DNA of 35,135 nucleotides from SIG636 sp045535465. Lineage in GTDB: Bacteria; Bacillota; Clostridia; Oscillospirales; CAG-382. The stretch's first letter is position 1; each line of letters begins with the position of its first letter. Below are positions 14,977 through 23,281 of the stretch, piece by piece. The stretch covers positions 1-35,135 of the forward strand of contig JAZSLS010000069.1 in the NCBI GenBank assembly GCA_045535465.1, in the 5' to 3' direction. Under the pieces are notes generated by a model. It saw only the letters and a program-made list of their open reading frames with translations. It made no database searches and was not told the DNA's origin. Position numbers and translations under genes: made by a program.

Positions 14977-16599
14977 TTAAAAGCCTTCATAGTCTTCCCC
15001 CAGCCCTTCCTTTAGCATAAACTCGTAGGTTTTGGGGGTAAGCTCTTTTGTTGGCCAATGTTTCCTGCTAAGCTCATCGCCATTATCGTTTTCGAAAATC
15101 ACAGTAAAGCAACGGGCTCCCTTCACGGGGTTCCAAAGAGAGCTTCTTTTGTTTATGGGAACAGAGTAATACTCCTCCTTGAAAATCCCCCACAGCTCTT
15201 TTTGGATGTCGTTTTCAAAACGTGTAGGCTCTGTCAGGGATACTGCTTTTACGTTAAGCTCCGGGGTGTTAAACACGTAGGTTTTAAGCACCTCGTCTCC
15301 GTCTCCCCGCAAGTCCACCTGTCTCCACAGCTTTTTGCCGTTTTTAAGCTTTATAAGCACAGTAACGCCATACTTGTCGTCCGGACGTGCCTGCTGCTTG
15401 TCAATGCTGTCAATAATCCATTCTGTAACGGCTTTGTCCTTTACGTTGTTTACAGGATACTCTATGTAGCCTTTATTTTTAAAATAGTAATACCCTTTAC
15501 CGGTTAGGGAAACGCTTTCCACCTCACTTGAGATATCGGGTACGTTATTTTCCAAAACCTCGCCTGTAAGGTATGCCGTGCCCCCTACGGCACAGCTTAA
15601 AGCAAAGGCTACCACAAGCCAAGGCATTGCGGTGACCGCTTTTTTAAAGCGTTTTTTAGTAAGCAGCTCGTAAACAAGCATAGCTGCAATACCCACCGCC
15701 GCTAAGCAAAGCGTATAGCGTACGCTGCCTGTACGCATAAAAAAGCTAACGCCGCTAAGACAAAGCATAAAAGGAAGCAGCAAGCTTATAAAAACGTGGG
15801 AGGTACCGCCCACAGTAGCCTTGCCCGCCACCTCGCTTGGGCGCCTTGCGTAGCCTATGCCTCCAAGCACCAGCCACAAAAGCCCCAGCACGACAGCGCC
15901 TACTAAACAGACAAAGGCTTTTTCTGAGTTGTCAAGACCTACTATAATAAAGTTGTGCGCACCAAAGTATTTAAGCAGTCCGTGAGTGGTATCAACACAG
16001 GGATAAAAATACAAAAGAATATTTTCAAAGGTCAACATTGACCACAAAGGTAGGATAATAAGCCCCGCCGAGGTGTACAGTGCGGAAAAAGCCGTGCCCG
16101 TAAGCATAACCGCAAGCACCGTAGCCGACGCCACCGCAAGCACTGCCGAGACATAAAGCGCAAGGTGACCAAGCATTACCTCGGGGTCAATAGCAAAGCC
16201 TCGCACCGCACCGTAGACAAAAATGCTAACACCCCAAACAATAAACAGCGTACCGAAAAGCCAAGTAAACAGCGCCAAAACGTAGTTTATATACACGGTA
16301 GTGCGTTTATGAGGTATAGCGTGATAAAAATCCGCCGAGGAGCGCTTGTTTAAAAAAGAAAACATAAGGTAGCTAAGCAAGGGCGTAAAAGCAAGCAACA
16401 GCATAGCGCTTATCATAAACCTACCCTCCTGCGCCTTATAAACAGGTGTAAAATTTATCTCTGAAAACATAACGTGTGGACGTGAGTTAACGGCAATTAT
16501 CAGCTCCAGAGTCGCTACCACCACAGCCAGCGCCGTGCCTGCCGTGCGTATGCGCTTAAGCCCCTGTTCGTAAAGAGGATACGAAAACAATTTTTTCAA
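14977..16599 (-). CDS. ABC-2-like membrane subunit, paralogue 2
   Basis: A 540-residue homologue of the 13348-14955 product. It shares the opening (LFSYPLYEQGLKRIRTAG), the SFLNKRSSADFYHAIPHKR block, WLVLGGIGYARR and the C-terminal KELTPKTYEFML motif. The start codon is TTG at 16599-16597 behind GGAAAGGAG, with no ATG better placed. It lies 5 bp after the GntR gene. The two proteins probably form a heterodimeric membrane part of one ABC exporter, by analogy with Ytr-type systems; this is inference. Confidence 0.8.
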   Translation of the reverse strand: MKKLFSYPLYEQGLKRIRTAGTALAVVVATLELIIAVNSRPHVMFSEINFTPVYKAQEGRFMISAMLLLAFTPLLSYLMFSFLNKRSSADFYHAIPHKRTTVYINYVLALFTWLFGTLFIVWGVSIFVYGAVRGFAIDPEVMLGHLALYVSAVLAVASATVLAVMLTGTAFSALYTSAGLIILPLWSMLTFENILLYFYPCVDTTHGLLKYFGAHNFIIVGLDNSEKAFVCLVGAVVLGLLWLVLGGIGYARRPSEVAGKATVGGTSHVFISLLLPFMLCLSGVSFFMRTGSVRYTLCLAAVGIAAMLVYELLTKKRFKKAVTAMPWLVVAFALSCAVGGTAYLTGEVLENNVPDISSEVESVSLTGKGYYYFKNKGYIEYPVNNVKDKAVTEWIIDSIDKQQARPDDKYGVTVLIKLKNGKKLWRQVDLRGDGDEVLKTYVFNTPELNVKAVSLTEPTRFENDIQKELWGIFKEEYYSVPINKRSSLWNPVKGARCFTVIFENDNGDELSRKHWPTKELTPKTYEFMLKEGLGEDYEGF

Positions 16600-16604
16600 A
16601 GCCT

Positions 16605-16970
16605 TTACTCCTTTCCCATTCCCTTTTCCACCGCCAAGCGGATGTCCTTAGGGTCAACGCCCGCTTCCACAAGACGTGCCGCCAAAGCACGTATAGCCTC
16701 CAGCTCCGGCATTAAGCGCCCTTTTATACGCTCCGCCGCATCCTCCGCAACAAAGCTCCCTCTGCCGTGAGTAGACACTATTACCCCTGCGCTGTCCAAA
16801 GCGGAAATAGCCTTTTGCACAGTGTTGGGGTTAACGCACAGACTTACCGAAAGCTCCCTTACAGAAGGAAGCTTTGCGCCCACAGGCAACACCCCTGCAA
16901 GTATCTCCTTCTCTATGCCCTCCACTATCTGGTCGTGTATGCTTTTTTTAAGCCTTTTGTCTATTATCAT
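16605..16970 (-). CDS. GntR-family repressor, YtrA type
   Basis: A 121-residue protein: an N-terminal winged helix-turn-helix (KLPSVRELSVSLCVNPNTVQKAISALDSAGVIVSTHGRGSFV) and a short C-terminal helical dimerisation tail, the size of the YtrA subfamily. ATG 16970 with GGGTGATT upstream was chosen. A longer reading from 17048 would add a hydrophobic 26-residue segment lying over the promoter and operator. It is the first gene of the ABC operon and very likely autorepresses it through the palindrome at 16990-17022. Known YtrA-type systems respond to cell-wall-active antibiotics; a similar signal is only a guess here. Confidence 0.92.
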   Translation of the reverse strand: MIIDKRLKKSIHDQIVEGIEKEILAGVLPVGAKLPSVRELSVSLCVNPNTVQKAISALDSAGVIVSTHGRGSFVAEDAAERIKGRLMPELEAIRALAARLVEAGVDPKDIRLAVEKGMGKE

Positions 16971-16989
16971 ACAATCACCCGAAAATAAT

Positions 16990-17022
16990 AATAACTGTAC
17001 TATGTGTACTAGTACAGTTATT
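16990..17022. promoter_or_regulatory. Probable GntR/YtrA operator
   Basis: A perfect inverted repeat with 13-bp arms, AATAACTGTACTA (16990-17002) and TAGTACAGTTATT (17010-17022), with a 7-bp spacer. It abuts and overlaps the -10 box of the operon promoter, where a bound repressor would block initiation. Confidence 0.85.
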
Positions 17023-17048
17023 ATAAAACATTTTATTTCGTTTGTCAA
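17020..17048 (-). promoter_or_regulatory. Promoter of the GntR-ABC operon
   Basis: On the minus strand: consensus TTGACA (17048-17043), exactly 17-bp spacer, consensus TATAAT (17025-17020). A perfect-consensus promoter fits one that is kept off by a repressor. Confidence 0.9.
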
Positions 17049-17051
17049 TAC

Positions 17052-18851
17052 CTATTTTAAATTTTTTAAATAGTCGTGAATACGCTGTGCCAGCTCGGGA
17101 TTTACGCCTTTTACGGCTTGTATTTCTTCGGGGGTAGCATTTTTCAAAGCAGAAAGACCGCCAAAGTGGCGAAGCAGCTCCTCCGCCTTTGCCTTGCCAA
17201 CGCCCTTTATCTCCGTAAGCACGCTTTGCTTTACCGTCTTGCGGCGGCGGGCATCCATACGGGAAAGGGCATAGCGGTGTACCTCCTCCTGAAGCTTATA
17301 AATAAACACAAACAGGTCCTGTCTTTTGTTAAGGGACATTTCGTTCTCACCGTCGGTAAGAGTGCGAGTCTTGTGGTGCTCGTCCTTGACCATACCGAAA
17401 ACCGGAATATCCAGCCCATATTCCGCAAGCACGGCTTTAATGGCATTTATCTGGGTAATGCCTCCGTCGGCAAGAATAAGGTCGGGCGCAGACCACGCCT
17501 CGGACTCATTAAGATGAGAAAAACGGCGGCGGAGAGCCTCGGCAGTAGCGGCAAAATCGTCCTGACCGTTGCTTTCCCTTATGTTAAAGCTACGGTACAG
17601 CTTTTTGCAAAACCTGCCGTCCTTTACCACAACCATCCCTGCGGTTATATGCTCGTCACCGCTGTTGGAGATATCGTAGCTTTCAATACGCTCCGGCACA
17701 ACCTCAAGCTGAAGGAAGGAAGCCAGCGAAACAAGCAGGTTGCCGTGGCGTTCGTTTTCCTTGCGGCGAAGAAGAAGCTGTTCCTTGGCGTTGGTTTCCG
17801 CCTGTGCAACCAGTGCCCTTTTGTCACCCTTTTTGGGGAATATAAGCTTAGTTTTACCAAGAGAGCTTTCGAGAAGCGCCGTTTCCTCGCCCAAATCGTA
17901 GCCGCACCATATCTCCTTGGGCACAAAGCCACGCAACGTATAATACCTGCCGAGAAGCGAGGTAAGGGCAGAAGCATCAATAAGCTCGTCTGCACCGAAA
18001 AAAAGGTTTTCCCTATCCGTAACAGCACCGCCTCGAACCATAAGAACGGTTATGGCGCTGCCTGCATCGTCGCTGTACAGCCCTATAACGTCTGCCTCCA
18101 CCTTAGGGGCGGCAACTATATGCTGCTTATCCTTTATCTTAAGCACCGCACGCATACTGTCACGGTAGGCGGCAGCACGCTCAAAGTCCATATCCTCAGC
18201 GGCGGCGTTCATTTGCTGCTCCAGCTCCTTAACCAATAAAGCGCAGTCGCCGTTCAACAGCCTTTTTGCATCCTTTATACGACGATGATACTCCGCCTTG
18301 GTCACGTTTCCCGAACAAACGCCCATACACTTGCCTATGTGGAAATTAAGGCAGGGTCTGCCCTTGCCTATATCCTTAGGAAAACGGCGGTTGCAGGAGG
18401 GAAGCCCAAAGGCGGCAAGAGTGGTGGCAACTATATTCTTTGCCGTAACGTGGGAAGCGTAGGGCCCGTAATAAGCGCCCTCGCCTTCCCTTTTATTAAC
18501 CGTGGTGATACGGGGATAGTCCTCGTCGCTGACGTGGATATAGGGGTAACCCGTATCGTCCTTAAGCTTAATATTATAACGAGGCATATACTGCTTTATA
18601 AACTGGTTTTCCAGCACCAACGCCTCCAGCTCCGTAGCAGTGTGGTACACCTCAAAATGATGTACAGAGCTTACCATACGGGCAGTTTTGCCGTAATGCT
18701 CCGCATAAGGGGCAAAATAGCTGCCAACACGGTTACGAAGCGCCTTGGATTTGCCCACGTATATAACCTTATCGGAGGAGTTTTTCATTATATAAACACC
18801 GGGAGTTGCAGGCAAAGCCCTTGCCGCCTCGTAAAGCTCTTCTCTTGTCAT
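17052..18851 (-). CDS. uvrC: Excinuclease ABC subunit C
   Basis: Makes the dual incisions in nucleotide excision repair with UvrA and UvrB. Encodes 599 residues, full length. It has the N-terminal GIY-YIG nuclease (TPGVYIMK, KVIYVGKSKALRNRVGSYF), a Cys cluster in the middle, a UVR domain (ELEQQMNAAAEDMDFERAA) and the RNase H-like C-terminal nuclease (ESYDISNSGDEHITAGMVV). A tandem helix-hairpin-helix (IKGVGKAKAEELLRHFG, VKGVNPELAQRIHDYL) closes it. The ATG at 18851 (MTREELYEAARALPATPG) gives the normal N-terminus. An in-frame extension to 19013 would add 54 residues unlike UvrC. Confidence 0.97.
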   Translation of the reverse strand: MTREELYEAARALPATPGVYIMKNSSDKVIYVGKSKALRNRVGSYFAPYAEHYGKTARMVSSVHHFEVYHTATELEALVLENQFIKQYMPRYNIKLKDDTGYPYIHVSDEDYPRITTVNKREGEGAYYGPYASHVTAKNIVATTLAAFGLPSCNRRFPKDIGKGRPCLNFHIGKCMGVCSGNVTKAEYHRRIKDAKRLLNGDCALLVKELEQQMNAAAEDMDFERAAAYRDSMRAVLKIKDKQHIVAAPKVEADVIGLYSDDAGSAITVLMVRGGAVTDRENLFFGADELIDASALTSLLGRYYTLRGFVPKEIWCGYDLGEETALLESSLGKTKLIFPKKGDKRALVAQAETNAKEQLLLRRKENERHGNLLVSLASFLQLEVVPERIESYDISNSGDEHITAGMVVVKDGRFCKKLYRSFNIRESNGQDDFAATAEALRRRFSHLNESEAWSAPDLILADGGITQINAIKAVLAEYGLDIPVFGMVKDEHHKTRTLTDGENEMSLNKRQDLFVFIYKLQEEVHRYALSRMDARRRKTVKQSVLTEIKGVGKAKAEELLRHFGGLSALKNATPEEIQAVKGVNPELAQRIHDYLKNLK

Positions 18852-18952
18852 ATAAATACCCCCATTACTCACTGCGTTCGTAACGGGGACCCCAAAACGT
18901 TTATCACCATTTACGTACGCTCGCGCCTTCGTGCCACTTGCGGAAACTATGG

Positions 18953-18987
18953 TATATTTTTTGCGGCACGTGTCCGCAAAAAATATA
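18953..18987. terminator. Long perfect hairpin upstream of uvrC
   Basis: A 14-bp stem, TATATTTTTTGCGG / CCGCAAAAAATATA, with a CACGTGT loop in the region between the HPr and uvrC genes. Runs of A and T on both sides allow termination on either strand. The 17-bp sequence CCATTACTCACTGCGTT occurs on both sides of it, at 18862-18878 and 19003-19019. No clear uvrC promoter was found here. Confidence 0.6.
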
Positions 18988-19028
18988 AAACATAAAAAAG
19001 CTCCATTACTCACTGCGTTATATCAAAC

Positions 19029-19066
19029 AAAAAAGGGCGCGGTGAGGCAAAGCCCACTGCGCCGTG
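19029..19066 (-). terminator. Terminator of the HPr gene
   Basis: Read on the minus strand, a GC-rich stem (GGCGCAGTGGGC / GCCTCACCGCGCC, with mismatches) is followed by CTTTTTT, about 15 bp after the stop codon. Confidence 0.75.
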
Positions 19067-19080
19067 TTGATTACAAAATA

Positions 19081-19350
19081 TTAGTCACTAAAGCCGTTAA
19101 GAAGGAAATTGGATATTTCCTCAACCGCCTTTTCTTCTTCAGCACCCTCGGCAGAAATGGTAATAACGTCATTCTTATACACACCGAGAGCAAGCACGCC
19201 GAGAAGGCTTTGCGCATTGGTACGTCTGTTACCCTTGGATATAAAAATCCTTGTGGTTTCCTTGTACTTCTCCGCAGTCTTTATAAAATTAGAGGCTGTC
19301 ATAGAATGAAGACCTACAGCGTTTGTTATGGTAATTGTGCGTTCTGTCAT
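19081..19350 (-). CDS. HPr-family phosphocarrier protein, altered active site
   Basis: An 89-residue protein with the HPr fold: ITNAVGLHSMTASNFIKTA at the N-terminus, a NAQSLLGVLALGV central block around the regulatory Ser (Ser48, equivalent to Ser46) and VITISAEGAEEEKAVEEI at the end. The phosphorylatable His15 is kept, but the nearly invariant Arg17-Pro18 of GLHARPA is replaced by Met17-Thr18. It may therefore be a regulatory HPr or one working with a divergent partner rather than the main PTS carrier. It is a single gene with its own promoter and terminator. Confidence 0.9.
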   Translation of the reverse strand: MTERTITITNAVGLHSMTASNFIKTAEKYKETTRIFISKGNRRTNAQSLLGVLALGVYKNDVITISAEGAEEEKAVEEISNFLLNGFSD

Positions 19351-19379
19351 AAAGACCCTCCACAGTAATGCTATACTTA

Positions 19380-19408
19380 ATTATAACAATAAGGCAGAAA
19401 AAAATCAA
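19380..19408 (-). promoter_or_regulatory. Promoter of the HPr gene
   Basis: Minus strand: TTGATT (19408-19403), 17-bp spacer, TATAAT (19385-19380). GTGGAGGG precedes the ATG. Confidence 0.75.
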
Positions 19409-19484
19409 GAATTATCTTTCGGCGGTTTGTGTTAACCTTGCTAAGCCAACACCTGTTTTTATATGCAACTTGCACAAAAACCAA

Positions 19485-19877
19485 TTATTGGGCAGTTACA
19501 GAAAGGATTTTAACGGTAAACTCCTCTGTCTTGGTGTGTAGCTTGTACTCACCATCAATAAAAAGCTTAGCGTCGCTTTCCAGATAATAGCCGCTGTCCT
19601 TGGACACCGCACTGAAGGCAAGCCTAAGAGCTTCACCTGCTTTTTGCGCTTTTCCGACCTCCACGCCGTCCATATACACCAAAGTTTCCTTTTCGGCAGC
19701 ACTCAAGTCACCGGCAATTATCTCCGCTTCGCATATAACGGAAACGGTGTTTTTGGTTTCCATTATTTGTATCTCGTCCGTAAGCTCCTGCCGCCACATT
19801 ATACCCATAACCAGCGCACTTATAGCAAGGATAATAAGAAGGTCAAGAAAGTTAAACCTTGTTTTGCGTTTCTTCAT
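19485..19877 (-). CDS. DUF4330-like membrane-anchored protein 2
   Basis: A 130-residue protein: a basic N-terminus (MKKRKTRFNFLDLL), one transmembrane helix (LLIILAISALVMGIMW, about 14-29), then an extracytoplasmic beta-rich domain (NTVSVICEAEII, LVYMDGVEVGKAQ, FTVKILSVTAQ). It has the layout of the preceding gene's product and is probably a diverged paralogue. It starts 1 bp after that gene ends. DUF4330 proteins often lie near polysaccharide genes, which fits the ligase gene upstream; the role is unknown. Only a weak hairpin follows, so transcription may continue towards the HPr gene. Confidence 0.7.
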   Translation of the reverse strand: MKKRKTRFNFLDLLIILAISALVMGIMWRQELTDEIQIMETKNTVSVICEAEIIAGDLSAAEKETLVYMDGVEVGKAQKAGEALRLAFSAVSKDSGYYLESDAKLFIDGEYKLHTKTEEFTVKILSVTAQ

Positions 19878-19878
19878 A

Positions 19879-20298
19879 CTACTCCTCCTTATCGCCTATG
19901 CTTTTTACCACGCCGTCAAACTTACAAAGACGGGTTTCCAAAGTAAAGACGCCGTTAACCCTTACGGGCTTGCCGTCCAAATAATAAACTCCCTCGTCCT
20001 TCTCCATATCAACAAGCACCACCACATAGTTGGCGGAATTGTCAACAAGCTGTACGGTACCTATGGTTTCTTCCCCAAGGAACAGCTTTTCGTTTTCGTT
20101 TATGCGGGCAAGCTCCTCCTCAGTGCAGTTTTCCACGTAAACCATAAGGCTTGCCTGTACGGGTACGGCAGTAGACTTTTCCTCGCGAGGGAAAAGGAAA
20201 ATAACGGCAGAGCCCACCAGCAAAGCCACAACAACTATAAGTATAAGAGCATCCGCTACTGTAAACCAATGCTTTCTTTTCTTAACAAAAACGCTCAT
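19879..20298 (-). CDS. DUF4330-like membrane-anchored protein 1
   Basis: A 139-residue protein with a WFTVADALILIVVVALLVGSAVIFLF membrane anchor at about residues 11-36 and an extracytoplasmic domain with SLMVYVENCTEEELARI and VVVLVDMEKDEGVYYLDGKPVRVNG. Its start overlaps the end of the O-antigen-ligase-like gene by 17 bp, with GGGAGGGATAC as ribosome binding site inside that gene. Tight coupling suggests a joint role in a surface-polymer pathway; this is inferred from context only. Confidence 0.75.
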   Translation of the reverse strand: MSVFVKKRKHWFTVADALILIVVVALLVGSAVIFLFPREEKSTAVPVQASLMVYVENCTEEELARINENEKLFLGEETIGTVQLVDNSANYVVVLVDMEKDEGVYYLDGKPVRVNGVFTLETRLCKFDGVVKSIGDKEE

Positions 20299-22093
20299 CT
20301 GTATCCCTCCCGTCTGCCATTCTTAAACGATACGCCGCACCTGCCAGACCAAGGCACAGCCAAAGTGCGGTGGAAAGCTCCGGAGTGCTCCATAAATTTG
20401 TTCCAAAGCCAATAGCTAACCCCGACAAAACGGATGCGCCCGCAGCGGCGGTTATAACACGGTTTTCGGTACCTACATCGCTAAGGCTTGCGTAAACCCT
20501 TTGCAGAGCAAACACAACCGCCAGCACCAAAAGCAGATAACCAAAAGCGCCGCATTCCAAAAAGATTTGCAAAAACATATTGTTGCTGCTGCCCTCGAAC
20601 GCCAACGCCACGGATTCCTCCGACATACCCACGCCAAGGAAAAAGTGAGGAGATGCGGCGGCGGCTGCCGCTGTCCAGCCCGACATAACGTCGTAAATCC
20701 CCAGACCGCTGTAGGTTATGGGAATGTTTGCAAAATACAGCCCTCCTACGGGCAAGCCGAAAGCCAAGAACAAGGGACGGAACAAGCGGCCGGAGGAGAT
20801 TGCCATATATGCCGCAAGACATACTGCCGCAAGCACCGCCAAAACGGTATGACCGAAAAAAACGGAATAGGCTATAAGTCCCACAAAAAGCAGGTAGCCA
20901 AAAAACTTGGAGAAAAACTTGCCGTTGCTTGCCTTGCAAAACATAAAGGGCAGCATTAATATAACGTAGCACCCAAACGTAAGGTTGTCTTCAAAAACAG
21001 AAGGAGAATTTTTAAGGGTGTCCAATAAGGATTGACCGTGAAAAGCTCCGTTAAACATCTGCAAGGAAAAGGCAAGAAAAGCAAGGCTAAGACCCTTTAC
21101 AAAGGTAGATACCAGCTTTCTTAACAAAGCGGGCGTGCTAAGCAGATTTGATGCCAGCATATAAACGGCGCACATACAAAAGGCAAACAGCGCCTTTTCT
21201 CCACCGCCTTTAAGATACACAAAGAAAAACGAAGTGGCAAGAATGGAAACAAACACACCTGCCGCACCGGAATGGATACTGCGTTTGCCCCGCAACACTT
21301 TTATAAGATAGCTTATAAAGCTTACGCTTGCCATAAAGGAAATAAGCAAGCGCCCTCCAAATGGGAAGATAAACGCCACCGAAAACAAGCCCAGCTCCGG
21401 CGAATGAAAAACCGCAAGGGTGTATATTATACCCGCCAAGAAAACAAGCATTCTTGTTTCTGTTGTAAAAAAGCAAAGTGCGCCCAAAACAGAGCCTACT
21501 AAAATAGCAAGCGCAAAGGCGGTGCTTTTTCTTTTTGCATCGTATCTGTCCGGGTCAACACATTCCGAAAGCATTCCGTTTACAAAAGCACTGCTACGCA
21601 AAAACATAATCAGTGATTTTCTTGAAACAAGAAATGGTACGGAAAAAACAAAAATTGCAAAAGCTACCAATATGCTTCTGCTGCGGATAGCCGCCTCAAA
21701 GCCGTCCAGCCTTATAAAGCAAACCGCCGCAACGTATATGCTAAAGGTTAAAAGAAACACCCCGTAGGTGCGTGCAGAGGTATATAGGGCACGCTCCAGC
21801 CCAATACGGTAGTATTTGGTAATAAAGCTATCCTCCACCGCAAGGGAAAAAGCACGCTTTGCAGGGGTGATAATGCGTTTTTTAACCTTATATTTTTCAA
21901 GATAACTGCCCGCAAGACCGTCCTTTAAATGGTCGTCGGCATAGGCGCTGCCGGTAAGTAAAAAGGACACCATACTGACCTTTAAAAAATAAATAAGCCT
22001 TGATGACAGCTTACCAAGGCACGACAAAATAAGGCTTTCTTCACAAAGCCTTTTTATAAAACCGGTTTTACGTGCGCTTCCCTTATTTTTCAT
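20282..22093 (-). CDS. O-antigen ligase/polymerase-like membrane protein
   Basis: A 603-residue polytopic protein with about 12 helices and a Wzy_C-type C-terminal region: HFFLGVGMSEESVALAF, then SSNNMFLQIFLECGAFGYLL, which matches the G-x-G ... NxxLQxxxExG pattern of the O-antigen ligase superfamily. A long cytoplasmic-looking N-terminal part includes AYADDHLKDGLAGSYLEKYKVKKR. Its ATG overlaps the end of trmD by 11 bp, placing a polymer-ligase gene directly at the tail of the ribosome/SRP operon. The likely job is assembling or attaching a surface glycan; the substrate is unknown. Confidence 0.85.
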   Translation of the reverse strand: MKNKGSARKTGFIKRLCEESLILSCLGKLSSRLIYFLKVSMVSFLLTGSAYADDHLKDGLAGSYLEKYKVKKRIITPAKRAFSLAVEDSFITKYYRIGLERALYTSARTYGVFLLTFSIYVAAVCFIRLDGFEAAIRSRSILVAFAIFVFSVPFLVSRKSLIMFLRSSAFVNGMLSECVDPDRYDAKRKSTAFALAILVGSVLGALCFFTTETRMLVFLAGIIYTLAVFHSPELGLFSVAFIFPFGGRLLISFMASVSFISYLIKVLRGKRSIHSGAAGVFVSILATSFFFVYLKGGGEKALFAFCMCAVYMLASNLLSTPALLRKLVSTFVKGLSLAFLAFSLQMFNGAFHGQSLLDTLKNSPSVFEDNLTFGCYVILMLPFMFCKASNGKFFSKFFGYLLFVGLIAYSVFFGHTVLAVLAAVCLAAYMAISSGRLFRPLFLAFGLPVGGLYFANIPITYSGLGIYDVMSGWTAAAAAASPHFFLGVGMSEESVALAFEGSSNNMFLQIFLECGAFGYLLLVLAVVFALQRVYASLSDVGTENRVITAAAGASVLSGLAIGFGTNLWSTPELSTALWLCLGLAGAAYRLRMADGRDTDERFC

Positions 22094-22781
22094 CTTCCGT
22101 GTCCTTTATTAAAAGGTCGGGGCGTTTTTGCAAAGTGCGCTCCAGCGAGCGTGCGGCACGCCATTTTGCTATCTCTGCGTGGTTGCCGCCCAAAAGCACC
22201 TCCGGCACCTCAAGACCCTCAAACACACGGGGACGGGTGTATTGGGGATATTCCAACAAACCGCCCTCCAGACTTTCGTCCTCAAAACATTCGCTGGCGG
22301 GCAAAACGCCCTCCACCGTTCTTGCCACAGCGTCTACCACTATGGCGGCGGCAAGCTCGCCCCCTGTAAGCACGTAGTTGCCCACAGAAAGCTCCTCGTC
22401 CACCTCAAGCTCGATTATGCGCTCGTCTATGCCCTCGTAATGACCGCAAAGCAACACAAGATTGTCGTAGGAGGCAAGCTCCCTTACCACCTTGTTGTCA
22501 AAAAGCCTGCCCTGAGGCGACATATATATCACACGGGTATTACCCGTAAGCTTTGACTTAACTGCTCGAATACAGTCCACCACAGGCTGACATTGCATAA
22601 CCATACCGTAGCCGCCGCCGTAAGGAGTATCATCCACACGACGGTGCTTGTCCTTGGTAAACGAGCGTATATCAGTACAGGCGACGCTAATTAGCCCCGC
22701 CTGATTTGCTCTGCCGATTATACTTGATTCAAATACGCCGGTCAACATCTCGGGAAAAAGTGTAAGCACCTCAAAACGCAT
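22083..22781 (-). CDS. trmD: tRNA (guanine-37-N1) methyltransferase
   Basis: Methylates G37 next to the anticodon using S-adenosylmethionine, preventing +1 frameshifts. It has 232 residues with the trefoil-knot SAM-binding motifs LVLLCGHYEGIDERI and ELSVGNYVLTGGELAA. Upstream are GYGMVMQCQPV and YMSPQGRLFDNKVV. The C-terminal domain contains LLEYPQYTRPRVFEGLEVPEVLLGGNHAEIAKWR. It starts one base after the rimM stop and belongs to the minus-strand operon beginning at ylxM. Confidence 0.98.
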   Translation of the reverse strand: MRFEVLTLFPEMLTGVFESSIIGRANQAGLISVACTDIRSFTKDKHRRVDDTPYGGGYGMVMQCQPVVDCIRAVKSKLTGNTRVIYMSPQGRLFDNKVVRELASYDNLVLLCGHYEGIDERIIELEVDEELSVGNYVLTGGELAAAIVVDAVARTVEGVLPASECFEDESLEGGLLEYPQYTRPRVFEGLEVPEVLLGGNHAEIAKWRAARSLERTLQKRPDLLIKDTEDEK

Positions 22782-22782
22782 A

Positions 22783-23277
22783 TCAGCTTACTTCCATCCC
22801 TTCGATAAGTCTTACGGTTATGCCCTCTGCAGGGTCACGGCTTATAATAAAAGCGTCCACTGCGGGCACAAGATAATTGGTCTCGCCCTCTATTCTGTAT
22901 AAAAAGTTGCGTGCGCCCTCTTCAATAGAAGCAAGTACACCAAGCTTTTCGCCGCTGTCGGCATCGAAAACGGGCAAGCCCAAAAGGTCGGCGTTAAAGT
23001 AAACGCCTTCAGGCAAAGTGATTTCGTCCCTATCAAACCATATCGTTTTCCCCGTAAGCAAGGCGGCGGTTTGCCTATCCTCACGTCCTTCAAAAACAAT
23101 AGAGGGAATAGAAGCGTGATAACGCTTAACGCCAAGGCTTTTCTCGCCCTTTTCGTCAAAGTAAAAGCGTTTTACGCTTTTTAAAAACTCGGGACTGTCA
23201 CAATAGCAGGTGAACTTAAGCTCACCCTTAATGCCACGGGGGGCGCCAAGGACGCCCGCCTCCAAATACTTCTTCAT
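22783..23277 (-). CDS. rimM: 16S rRNA processing protein RimM
   Basis: A 30S maturation factor that binds ribosomal protein S19. It has 164 residues. The N-terminal barrel begins LEAGVLGAPRGIKGELKFTCYCDSPEFL. The C-terminal PRC-barrel includes VYFNADLLGLPVFD, LGVLASIEEGARNFLYRI and YLVPAVDAFI. It lies between khpA and trmD with very short gaps, the usual order. Confidence 0.95.
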   Translation of the reverse strand: MKKYLEAGVLGAPRGIKGELKFTCYCDSPEFLKSVKRFYFDEKGEKSLGVKRYHASIPSIVFEGREDRQTAALLTGKTIWFDRDEITLPEGVYFNADLLGLPVFDADSGEKLGVLASIEEGARNFLYRIEGETNYLVPAVDAFIISRDPAEGITVRLIEGMEVS

Positions 23278-23281
23278 AAGC

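Noticed and set aside
16971..17048. 26-residue hydrophobic N-terminal extension of the GntR regulator
   Set aside because: It would be encoded by the promoter and operator themselves; ATG 16970 gives the normal family length.
17076..18239. 387-codon open frame antisense to uvrC
   Set aside because: Shadow of a well-conserved gene with all motifs; the antisense composition is not protein-like.
18852..19013. 54-residue N-terminal extension of UvrC
   Set aside because: The added residues do not resemble UvrC, lie over a hairpin and repeat region, and the normal family start MTREELYEAARALPATPG is present.
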